The notes below the pieces were generated by a model. The model worked only from the letters and a program-made list of their open reading frames with translations. It searched no databases and was not told the origin of the DNA. Of a stretch of 30,725 nt of DNA, positions 24,601 to 30,656 are shown in pieces; position 1 is the first letter of the stretch, and each line of letters begins with the position of its first letter. A program made the position numbers and the translations under genes. The DNA comes from DSUN01 sp035527715 (GTDB taxonomy: Bacteria; Planctomycetota; PUPC01; DSUN01), in assembly GCA_035527715.1 (NCBI GenBank), contig DATKZY010000095.1, forward strand, positions 1 to 30,725, given 5' to 3'.

Positions 24601-26177
24601 CCGATGTGTCGCGGGACGATGGGACGGTGGCCGTCCCGGGTGAGAGACACGAGCGGGTGAGGGAGCGCAGGGCGACACACATCGGCGAAGAAGCCGTCGA
24701 GGAGGACTTGGAACGGCGCATCAGGGAGGAGATGGGAAAGAAGGTCTCGTTCGACTTCGTCGAGACACCGCTCCAGGATGTCATCTACTTCCTGAGCAAC
24801 AGTACAGACGCGACCATTATCCTCGATCCCGACCTGGTGCGTCACGAGTTGAAAAGGGTGACGCTGCGAGTGAAGAATATGGATCTGCACAGCGCGCTCA
24901 ACTGGGTGTCGAAGATAACGAACGCCAGGCTGGTGGAGAAGGACGGCGCCGTCTTGCTCACCCGGCCCGAGGCGATCTCCGAGAAGCCGGCGCTTCGCAT
25001 GTACGACGTCACCGACCTGACGATTGACATCAAGGACTTCCAGGCGCGGCGGTCGGCCGAGCCGGGCGAACTGGGCTATGCGCGCTCCGAGCACGAGGCC
25101 CTCTTCCGCCCCGTGGAGAGGGCGGGATTGCGGGAATCGCGCGAAGGGGCAGAGCGCGGAGAATGGCACGCCCGGGCGCCGGAGGGCAAAGTCCTGCGCA
25201 ACTACGATGTGAGCGACCTGGTGCGCGATGGCGATGAGGAGGAGGGGAAGAAGCTGGCGCAACGGGTCCGCGAGGCGGCGGGCGCCGGCCAGAACACGCC
25301 CTACACCATCAGCTACCGCAACGGGCGAATCGTCGTCGTCCACGCCCCCGAGGTGCAGGAGCAGATCGAGGACCTCCTGACGGAGTTCCGCGCCGCCCGC
25401 GGGCCGCAGGTCCAGGTCGGGAGCCAGATCACCCTCCAGAAGGCGAGCGGGAAGTTCGACGACTACTCCGCCCTGACGGCTGCCGGCTTCCAAGCGTTCT
25501 CGAAAGGCCCCGCAGCCGATCCGCGGCTACGGCAATTCGTGGCGCGGAACTACGCCTGGCAGTACGAGGCAAACGGCGACGTGGATGCGACGGACCGCGG
25601 GCAGGACGCTGACGACATAGCCAACTTCGGCGTGAAGCTCGAGTCCAACCTTGAGCAGAAGGTGCAGGTGAACGGGATCAACCTGAACGTGGCGCCAGGG
25701 GAGGCCAATGGGATCGGCGTGGCGTTCAACAAGGGGAAGAACGACCTGTCGTACGCCGTGGTGGATGAGGCGCAGCTCAAGACCCTCCTGGAGCTCGACG
25801 CGGCGAAGAAGCGGGGCCGCGTGGCAGCGAACCCCAACGCCCAGGAAACCATCGTGGGCACCGACGCCTGGCTGCCCAACAGCATGCGGGCAAACGTCCG
25901 CTTCGCCGGCGACACGGGCAACACGCTCGACATCAACGGCAACCCGATTCAGCTCGCGCATCAGAGCTACATCCTCATCAACAACGGGAGCTACCTGACC
26001 GCGGTGCAGGCGAACCCGATGCAGCACTGGACCGAGGCCATGAACCCGTTGCCGTTCGCCGTGACGGCGCCCGAGATCGAGGTGCCGCGGGTGGGGCGGC
26101 TGGTGAAGTTCGAGAAGGCCCTCGTCGAGCCGGGCGATGAGCTGGTGCTGAGGGCCAGCTATCGGTATTCCCAGTAG
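21609..26177 (+). CDS. Giant exported mosaic protein: beta-sandwich, TPR, coiled coil, STN and secretin-like modules
   Basis: A protein of 1522 residues with a signal peptide (about 1-21). About 30-560 is a set of beta-sandwich repeats paralogous to the 673-residue downstream protein. About 590-655 is a proline-rich linker (LPPPPPKTPRPRSS). About 671-720 is a TPR unit (NYYRAGKESYEKGDYANAAK). About 720-1030 is charged, largely coiled-coil or low-complexity. About 1043-1119 is an STN-type secretin N-domain (VSFDFVETPLQDVIYFLSN, HSALNWVSKITNARLV). Two YDVTDL/YDVSDL motifs (about 1132, 1199) precede a further N-domain-like stretch (1215-1275). The C-terminus (VVDEAQLKTLLE) faintly resembles a secretin but I see no barrel signature. 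It is probably periplasmic or envelope-associated, of unknown role. GTG is chosen for GGGGG five bases before it. Confidence 0.75.
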   Translation: MSIRAYCVAALALVGARAWCADVPEPVDREAIIQEMLDRSRLLEDAQFRVARSVYERYVREALEPAKARPAPVAMIADEGVYALSLPADRKPLLAATLRLHVFNPEQCASVPVLSAAWAWEDVQVNGQPARLASDKGWLRLSATAAGPHVVTARVALREATASGGALRLDVPRTVRTLVAVDSPGAWEFALEGAAQTLRGAAEGTQGQLAVSPRNRLDVTYGPVLPVTERPPRYAVRGDVAWNLDSALQQVTAALDVGIMGGATERLELSLPLTAERVSVSGPDVREAQVTGGKATIFLRGKVRERTRLRVSYEMPLAKEGMQRLDPPALADGHWAGGTLVVSNSAGGVEVLPGTLSGLRQTAIADAAEAARALAVGTPAVACEIAGRSWTAEVELLNLAEFALKESIADLAHYELLFRDDGMLLCKASYEIRNRARQFLRLELPRGATVLQARVNEEPKPLTPAPDARDTYLVPLVRSVASVQGLVTFPVDVVFLCRIEGLGRRGDVGLPLPRIDLPIAYAWCEASVPEGMRVRRWTGPLAKVDRYSNETATASLDYGLGMAAEGYKPKERPIPPQVLIVDTSESTARPDEKPKPKAEPEPAKLPPPPPKTPRPRSSGGGLLGILRPRGTTTPEAPAVQPPAEQPPQNQDGQIEDTTVEDIPQSSLSNKLLLGRNYYRAGKESYEKGDYANAAKSLEQAIALNPKSQDAFNASKLLGNIKLVQPGQAGAQPLFKSQAEKVAGIQVKKQVKAGLKSLEQQQQEFLEKGLKAAEEGRKSEAQAQLGAAEALGEQLTAQGANKEEVESRLKNAKGTLHALRKQEKAQVEGLYKKVEELKGKGRYDEALKHAKEIQKLDTGGGFGGGKANLQTEIEELAVEATKQKAQQLVQHRANEPVAEQAQGQVTKRLSDLQEGWDVANGPAASPGEGGQGRGIYSGRVPGREDGEKRREGAEKGAPRLVQQQAERVDRLAQRQEEIRRVVKEPVRPRGERWGTTARPDVSRDDGTVAVPGERHERVRERRATHIGEEAVEEDLERRIREEMGKKVSFDFVETPLQDVIYFLSNSTDATIILDPDLVRHELKRVTLRVKNMDLHSALNWVSKITNARLVEKDGAVLLTRPEAISEKPALRMYDVTDLTIDIKDFQARRSAEPGELGYARSEHEALFRPVERAGLRESREGAERGEWHARAPEGKVLRNYDVSDLVRDGDEEEGKKLAQRVREAAGAGQNTPYTISYRNGRIVVVHAPEVQEQIEDLLTEFRAARGPQVQVGSQITLQKASGKFDDYSALTAAGFQAFSKGPAADPRLRQFVARNYAWQYEANGDVDATDRGQDADDIANFGVKLESNLEQKVQVNGINLNVAPGEANGIGVAFNKGKNDLSYAVVDEAQLKTLLELDAAKKRGRVAANPNAQETIVGTDAWLPNSMRANVRFAGDTGNTLDINGNPIQLAHQSYILINNGSYLTAVQANPMQHWTEAMNPLPFAVTAPEIEVPRVGRLVKFEKALVEPGDELVLRASYRYSQ

Positions 26178-26200
26178 GGAGAGGCGGAGAAGGAGGCAAG

Positions 26201-26303
26201 AAAGGGACGAAAGGGACCAAAGGGACCCAAGGGACGGAAGCGAACCTTGGGCTCCCGCGTAGGAATGTGTCCCTTAGGTCCCTTTGGTCCCTTGTGTCCC
26301 TTT
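26201..26303. repeat. Long palindrome made of 9-nt GGGAC units
   Basis: Left arm 26201-26235 and right arm 26269-26303 (35 nt each) are complementary at 32 positions, with a 33-nt loop. The left arm is four units of 9-nt period (AAAGGGACG, AAAGGGACC, AAAGGGACC, CAAGGGACG); the right arm is their reverse complement. It fills the 146-nt gap between two genes on the same strand and ends eight bases before the ribosome site of the second, so in RNA it would be a very stable hairpin between the two cistrons. Confidence 0.88.
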
Positions 26304-26323
26304 GTCTTGAAAGGAGTCGGGCG

Positions 26324-28345
26324 ATGAGGCGAATGGCAATGGTGGCGTTGGTGGGGCTGGCGGTGCTGGCGGCGCCCGCGCTGTGGGCGGGCGAGCCGGC
26401 GGCCGCAGCGCGCGAGAAGGGCGAGGTGGTGCTGAGCTGGGACCAGTTCGTGAAGATCACGGGCTACGACCCGGCGAACAAGGGCGGCCAAATGCTCACC
26501 ATCCCCTGGGCCGAGGTGCAGAACCTCCTCGGCGTGAAGGTGGAGAAGATGGGCCAGGCCGCCACGGTGGACCTGCCCTGGACCGAGTTCAAGGCCCTCC
26601 TCGAATGGTCCATCCAGCAGAAGGCGGGCAAGCCCACCGCCCCGCCGCCGACCGACTACGTCGTGGCGTCGTCCGAATACAGCGGTAGTCTCACGGACGA
26701 CGGGGCGACGCTGACGCTGAAGCTCAAGGCCGAGGTGTTGCGGCAGAATACGTGGACCCGCATCCCCATCCTGCCCGGCACCGTGGCGATCACGAAGAGC
26801 ACCCTGCCCGAAGGCGTGTTCCTCAACAGCACGGGGCAAGCGTATGAACTCCTCACGCAGAAGACCGGCGCGCTCGACGTGACCGTGGAGTTCGCCGTCG
26901 CCGTCGAGAAGGAGGCGGGGATCAACCGCGTGAACTTCCAGCGGATCACGCCGGGCGCGAGCGTGCTCGACCTGACCGTGGCCCGCGGGAACGTGGACGT
27001 GAAGGTGGCGGGCGCCCAGTCGCAGCTCGTGAAGACGGCGGCGGACAAGACGCAGGTGGCCGCGGCCATCGCGAGCGGCGTGCCGCTGACGGTCACGTGG
27101 GAGCGGGCGCTCCCGAAGATCGAGGCGGCGCCGACCAAGCTCTACGCCGAGACCAGCACCCTCGTCGGCGTGGCCGAGGGCGTGCTGATCTGCCAGGAGA
27201 CCGTGAGCTTCAACATCCTCCACACCGCGGTGCGCGAGCTGAAGCTCAAGGTGCCCGCCGACGCCAGCGTGCTCACGGTGCTGGGCCAGAACCTGCAGGA
27301 CTGGCGGGTGGCCGACCAGGGCGAGCTGACCGTGGTGTTCCGCAACGAGGTCATCGGCTCGACCCAGCTCCAGATCAGCTTCGAGCGGGTCGTGAAGGAC
27401 GCCGTGGAGGCGCCCGTGATCCGCGCGGTCGGCGTCGAGCGCGAGAAGGGCTTCATCGGCATCTTCGCCGTCACCAACGTCGAGATCACCACGGGCGACA
27501 AAGTGGCCGGGGCGCGACAGGTTGACGTGCGGCAGCTCCCCGCCGACCTCGTGGCGATGACCAAGCAGCCCATCCTGCTCGCCTTCCGCTACGTCGGCGA
27601 GCAGGTGAGCATCCCGCTGATGGTCAAGCGGCACGAGGAGGTGGGCGTGCTCGTGACCATCGTGGACAGCGCGCTGTTCACCGCCATGCAGCTCAACGAC
27701 GGGCGGCGCATCACCAAGGTCGTCTACACCGTGCGGAACAACCGCAACCAGTTCCTGCGGCTCAAGCTGCCCAAGGGCGCCGACATCTGGTCGGTCGAGG
27801 TCGGCGGCAACACCGCCTCGCCCGCGAAGGACGAGCAGGGCAACGTCCTCATCCCCCTCATCCGTAGCGGCGGCGGAGCGCAGGAGATGGCCTCGTTCCC
27901 CGTGGACATGGTGTACGTCGAGACGCCGGCCGCGGGGGCGGAGACGCCGACCCACGGCACGCTGCGGGTCGAGCTGCCGACGGTGGATTCGCCGGCGATG
28001 CACATCATGTTCAACTACTACCTGCCGCCCGAGGGCAAGTACACGGTCGGGCTGTTCGGCTGGAGCGGGTTCTCGGGGCCGCTGCGCATCGTCAAGGAGT
28101 TCACCGCCCTCGCCACGGGCGCGCAGCAGGTCGTCATCGTCCACGACGCCGAGAAGCAGGCCCAGCAGATGGACCAGCAGGTCCAGCAGCGGGTCGAGCG
28201 TCAGGCTCGGGCGGCGGGGGTCGAGCCGATTCGCGTGCGGCTGCCCATTCAGGGCAAGCTCTACAAGCTCGAGAAGCTCCTCGCCCTGCCCGAGGACGCC
28301 CTGTGGTTCGAGGTCCACTACCGCGGCTGGGAACCCGCGAAGTAG
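26324..28345 (+). CDS. Exported beta-sandwich envelope protein, paralogue of the 1522-residue protein
   Basis: A protein of 673 residues with a signal peptide (about 1-22, ending APALWA). Residues 34-93 hold three spaced copies of a Trp motif: VLSWDQFVKI, TIPWAEVQNLL and DLPWTEFKALL. The remainder is beta-rich with no known catalytic motif. Two stretches match the 1522-residue protein in order: YAETSTLVGVAEGVL...LKLKVPADASV (from about 273) with YAVRGDVAWNLDS...LELSLPLTAERV, and YTVRNNRNQFLRLKLPKGA...FPVDMVYV (about 467-530) with YEIRNRARQFLRLELPRGA...FPVDVVFL. A Gln-rich amphipathic helix is at about 608-630. The ATG at 26324 is preceded by AAGGAG at seven bases; a frame to 26267 would translate the repeat arm. 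Function is unknown; envelope location is inferred. Confidence 0.78.
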   Translation: MRRMAMVALVGLAVLAAPALWAGEPAAAAREKGEVVLSWDQFVKITGYDPANKGGQMLTIPWAEVQNLLGVKVEKMGQAATVDLPWTEFKALLEWSIQQKAGKPTAPPPTDYVVASSEYSGSLTDDGATLTLKLKAEVLRQNTWTRIPILPGTVAITKSTLPEGVFLNSTGQAYELLTQKTGALDVTVEFAVAVEKEAGINRVNFQRITPGASVLDLTVARGNVDVKVAGAQSQLVKTAADKTQVAAAIASGVPLTVTWERALPKIEAAPTKLYAETSTLVGVAEGVLICQETVSFNILHTAVRELKLKVPADASVLTVLGQNLQDWRVADQGELTVVFRNEVIGSTQLQISFERVVKDAVEAPVIRAVGVEREKGFIGIFAVTNVEITTGDKVAGARQVDVRQLPADLVAMTKQPILLAFRYVGEQVSIPLMVKRHEEVGVLVTIVDSALFTAMQLNDGRRITKVVYTVRNNRNQFLRLKLPKGADIWSVEVGGNTASPAKDEQGNVLIPLIRSGGGAQEMASFPVDMVYVETPAAGAETPTHGTLRVELPTVDSPAMHIMFNYYLPPEGKYTVGLFGWSGFSGPLRIVKEFTALATGAQQVVIVHDAEKQAQQMDQQVQQRVERQARAAGVEPIRVRLPIQGKLYKLEKLLALPEDALWFEVHYRGWEPAK

Positions 28346-28351
28346 GAGAAG

Positions 28352-28484
28352 GGTTGTCGGTTTTCGGGGTGAAGAAAGCCGGGCAAGAGCCAGACCGCAA
28401 ACACAGAGGCCGGGCAACCGCCTGGGTGCGCTCGCCCGGCCTTCTCTTTCTTCCTCTTACCCCGATAACCGATAACCGACAACC
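28352..28484. repeat. Heptad inverted repeat enclosing a terminator
   Basis: The left arm 28352-28370 is complementary to the right arm 28459-28484 at 18 of 19 positions once one extra 7-nt unit (ATCGGTT) in the right arm is skipped. The unit TCGGTTN is that of the array at 20051-20078. Further inside, AAGAAAG/CTTTCTT and CCGGGC (28380-28385, after GAAGAAAG) / GCCCGG (28434-28439) also match, so the arms are longer than the repeat alone. It lies between convergent genes. Confidence 0.75.
28408..28458. terminator. Rho-independent type terminator between convergent genes
   Basis: GGCCGGGC (28408-28415) pairs perfectly with GCCCGGCC (28434-28441), followed on the plus strand by a T/C-rich tail (28442-28458). 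It lies about 60 nt after the end of the 673-residue gene and about 50 nt beyond the hisD stop, so it may serve both. Confidence 0.6.
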
Positions 28485-28487
28485 GCC

Positions 28488-29777
28488 TCATTTCCCGAAT
28501 CGCTCGCGAATGGTCTGGGCGTGGATGGGCAGCCCCTCGGCTTCCGCCAGGGTTATCACGGCGTCGCGGAGGTGGGCAAGACCCTCCTTCGTGAGATACT
28601 GAAAGGTGGGCTTCTTGATGAAGTCGTCTATGCTCAGGCCGCTGAACATCTTGGCACACTGGCCCGTGGGCAGGACGTGGTTGGTACCGCTCGCGTAGTC
28701 GCCCGCAGGCACGGGGGCATACGGGCCGAGGAAGATGCTGCCCGCGTGGATGATGCGGGGCAGCAACGCGATGGGGTCGGCGGTCACGACCTCCAGGTGC
28801 TCGGCCGCGTAGTCGTTGGTGAAGGCGAGAGCCTCATCGAGCGAGTCGGCGACGAGGACGGCGGAGTTGTTGGTGAGGGCCTGGGTGATGATCTCCTTGC
28901 GGGGCACAGTCTTCATCGCCTTGTTGATCTGGCGGCAGGCGGCCTTGGCCAGCTTCTCCGACGGGGTGACGAGCACCGCCGCGGCGTCGGGGTCGTGCTC
29001 GATCTGCGACAGGAAGTCGATGGCGAGCCAGCGGGGGTTGGCCGAGTCGTCCGCGAGGATGAGGATTTCGCTGGGGCCGGCGGGGCTATCAATGTCCACC
29101 TCGCCGAACACGGCCATCTTGGCGGCCGTGACGTAGCGGTTGCCGGGGCCGACGATCTTGTTGACCTTCGGCACGGTGGCGGTGCCGTAGGCCATCGAGC
29201 CGACGGCCCAGGGGCCGCCCATCTTGAACATCTGCTGCACGCCCGCGATGTCGGCGGCGACGAGGCTGGCGTCGTTGACGACCATTCCCTCGTCGGGCGG
29301 CGTGCAGGCGACGATGCGGGGCACGCCCGCGGCCTTGGCGGGCACGACGGTCATCAGCACGCTCGACGGGTAGGCCGCCCGCCGCCCCGGGATGTAGCAG
29401 CCCACGATATCCATCGGCCGCACGATGCGGCCCGCGAGGATGCCTGGGGCGATTTCGATGCTCCACATCTCGCGCTCGCGCTGGGCGAGGTGGAACTTCT
29501 CGATATTGGCCGCGGCGAAGCGCAGCTTCTCGACCACCTTCGGGTCAATCGCGTCGTAGGCCCGCTCGATCTCCTTGCGGGTCACCACGAGGTCCTTGGG
29601 CGAGATGCCCTTCTTGTACTTCGCATAGTGCTCGAGCGTCACCGCGTCGCCGCGCTTCTTGATGTCCACGCAGATCGCCCGCATGTCGGCGAAGATGGCC
29701 GATACGTCCTCCATCGAGCGCTTCAGGATGGCCGTGCGGCGTTCGGGCGAGAGCTGGCTCAACTGCTCCGGCTTCAT
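28488..29777 (-). CDS. hisD: Histidinol dehydrogenase
   Basis: A protein of 429 residues, the usual length, catalysing the last two steps of histidine synthesis (histidinol to histidine with two NAD). Visible motifs: the family signature region DSPAGPSEILILAD, zinc-site residues in SQIEHDPDAA and AGDYASGTNH, the catalytic Glu-His pair in NDYAAEHLEVV, and the C-terminal zinc histidine in EGLPIHAQ. The ATG at 29777 is preceded by CAGGAGA; an upstream frame to 29849 translates a GGAT repeat tract and is rejected. No other his gene is near. It is read from a promoter at 29899-29927 through a leader of about 115 nt that holds the GGAT-type palindrome, and its 3' end faces the terminator at 28408-28458. 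Confidence 0.96.
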   Translation of the reverse strand: MKPEQLSQLSPERRTAILKRSMEDVSAIFADMRAICVDIKKRGDAVTLEHYAKYKKGISPKDLVVTRKEIERAYDAIDPKVVEKLRFAAANIEKFHLAQREREMWSIEIAPGILAGRIVRPMDIVGCYIPGRRAAYPSSVLMTVVPAKAAGVPRIVACTPPDEGMVVNDASLVAADIAGVQQMFKMGGPWAVGSMAYGTATVPKVNKIVGPGNRYVTAAKMAVFGEVDIDSPAGPSEILILADDSANPRWLAIDFLSQIEHDPDAAAVLVTPSEKLAKAACRQINKAMKTVPRKEIITQALTNNSAVLVADSLDEALAFTNDYAAEHLEVVTADPIALLPRIIHAGSIFLGPYAPVPAGDYASGTNHVLPTGQCAKMFSGLSIDDFIKKPTFQYLTKEGLAHLRDAVITLAEAEGLPIHAQTIRERFGK

Positions 29778-29799
29778 TGGTGTCTCCTGGACGATGAGG

Positions 29800-29880
29800 G
29801 GATGAATGGATGGGTGGATGGATGAAAGAGCGGCAATGCGGCCTGCCAATCATCCATTCATCCAATCATCCACCCATCCA
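29800..29880. repeat. GGAT-tract palindrome in the hisD leader
   Basis: Left tract 29800-29825 consists of 4-nt steps (GGAT, GAAT, GGAT, GGGT and so on); right tract 29850-29880 is the complementary CATCC/CACCC tract. GGATGGGTGGATG (29808-29820) pairs perfectly with 29867-29879, or alternatively GGATGAATGGATG (29800-29812) with 29851-29863. Because the two blocks are in non-colinear order the arms can pair in more than one register. Confidence 0.75.
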
Positions 29881-29898
29881 CTCCCGAAAGCGGCGGGC

Positions 29899-29927
29899 AT
29901 TCTAGCAGGCCCCGCCCCAGCGGTCAA
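29899..29927 (-). promoter_or_regulatory. Predicted promoter of hisD
   Basis: On the minus strand TTGACC (29927-29922), a 17-bp spacer and TAGAAT (29904-29899). A start near 29892 places the whole GGAT palindrome in the untranslated leader. Confidence 0.65.
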
Positions 29928-29958
29928 GGAAGCCGACGGTCTGTGGCTTCGCTCTCCC

Positions 29959-29990
29959 ATCGTCCTCGTCCCTCGTCCTCGGTCTTCTGG
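29959..29990. repeat. TCGTCC-type tract, second copy
   Basis: The tract ATCGTCCTCGTCC... followed by CTCGTCCTCGGTCTTC closely resembles 1800-1837, which begins and ends the same way (ATCGTCCTCGTCC and CGATCTTCC). It is non-coding and upstream of hisD and hicB. Confidence 0.55.
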
Positions 29991-30015
29991 ACACGCGCTC
30001 ACCGCAACACCCAGC

Positions 30016-30044
30016 TTGAGTCTTCTGCGGCGATCTGCGACAAT
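30016..30044 (+). promoter_or_regulatory. Predicted promoter of hicBA
   Basis: TTGAGT (30016-30021) and GACAAT (30039-30044) are 17 bp apart, about 44 nt before the hicB start. The boxes are four-of-six matches each, so this is tentative. Confidence 0.4.
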
Positions 30045-30087
30045 ATGGGATGACACGACCGGAAGCGAAGTCAAGGAGAAGGCGGCG

Positions 30088-30297
30088 ATGGACGAACTGG
30101 TCTTCGATATCACGCAGGAATCCGACGGCGGCTACGTGGCGGAATGCCTGAACCAGGATATCATCACCCAGGCCGACACGTGGGACGAATTGCGCGCCAA
30201 CGTCCTTGAGGCTGTGCGGGCCTTCTACTTCGACTCCACGCCGCCGGCGAGGCTGCGGCTCCATCTCGTGCGCGATGAAGTACTGAGCGCGACATGA
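30088..30297 (+). CDS. hicB: HicB-like antitoxin
   Basis: A protein of 69 residues with the HicB partial RNase H-like fold pattern: LVFDITQESDGGYVAECLNQDIITQADTWDEL, then a helix (RANVLEAVRAFYF) and a last strand (RLRLHLVRDE). It is expected to bind and neutralise the HicA-like RNase encoded next. It ends without the ribbon-helix-helix or HTH DNA-binding domain found in longer HicB proteins, so autoregulation, if any, must work differently. The ATG at 30088 follows AAGGAGAAGG. It comes before the toxin gene, the reverse of the classical hicA-hicB order, and overlaps it by four bases (ATGA). Confidence 0.85.
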   Translation: MDELVFDITQESDGGYVAECLNQDIITQADTWDELRANVLEAVRAFYFDSTPPARLRLHLVRDEVLSAT

Positions 30298-30539
30298 AGA
30301 TTCCCCGCGACCTTTCTGGCCGCGAGCTGGCCACGCGCCTCCCGCGCGCCTTCGGCTATCGCTTCCTGCATCAAGAGGGCAGCCACATCGTCCTCCAGAC
30401 GGAGACCCCGCGGCGGCACCGTACCGCGGTTCCTGACCACCAGGCACTGCGCATCGGCACACTAAACGGCATCCTTCGAGCGATTGTCGCGGCCCAGGGA
30501 ATCCCGAAGGAGGAAGCCTTCCGCCGGCTTTTCGAGTAG
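30294..30539 (+). CDS. hicA: HicA-like toxin (mRNA interferase)
   Basis: A protein of 81 residues of the HicA/YcfA dsRBD-like family, which cleaves mRNA. It opens with the family-typical KIPRDLSGRELATRL, has the catalytic histidine in the GSH motif (H31 in HQEGSHIVLQ), and ends with the conserved strand and helix (ALRIGTLNGILRAIVAAQGI). All expected elements are present, so the toxin is probably active. Its start codon overlaps the hicB stop, giving translational coupling. The classical partner arrangement and the absence of other plasmid genes suggest a chromosomal addiction or stress module. Confidence 0.9.
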   Translation: MKIPRDLSGRELATRLPRAFGYRFLHQEGSHIVLQTETPRRHRTAVPDHQALRIGTLNGILRAIVAAQGIPKEEAFRRLFE

Positions 30540-30586
30540 CCCCCTCGCCTGCGCCGCGAATCCTCTTGACAGACGCGTGTACGTGA

Positions 30587-30656
30587 CTCCCCGCACGCGG
30601 GGAGCACTGCGCGACCGGGGGCAGCGGACCGTCGCGCTTTCGCGCGAAAGCGCGAC
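30587..30656. repeat. Two perfect palindromes after hicA
   Basis: CTCCCCGC (30587-30594) and GCGGGGAG (30597-30604) form an 8-bp stem with a two-base loop. The 26 nt at 30631-30656 are a perfect palindrome (GTCGCGCTTTCGC and its complement). TTGACA at 30566-30571 precedes them without a -10 box at usual spacing. The stretch 30540-30725 holds no recognised gene. Confidence 0.7.

Noticed and set aside
26201..26303. CRISPR array from repeated GGGAC units
   Set aside because: The units are 9 nt and contiguous, with an inverted copy and no unique spacers.
29806..30087. N-terminal extension of hicB from 29806
   Set aside because: It would translate the GGAT palindrome and the TCGTCC tract; the ATG at 30088 has a clear ribosome site and the family-typical N-terminus.
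30587..30604. Resemblance of the CTCCCCGC/GCGGGGAG palindrome to type I-E CRISPR repeats
   Set aside because: Only one copy is present and there is no spacer periodicity or cas gene.
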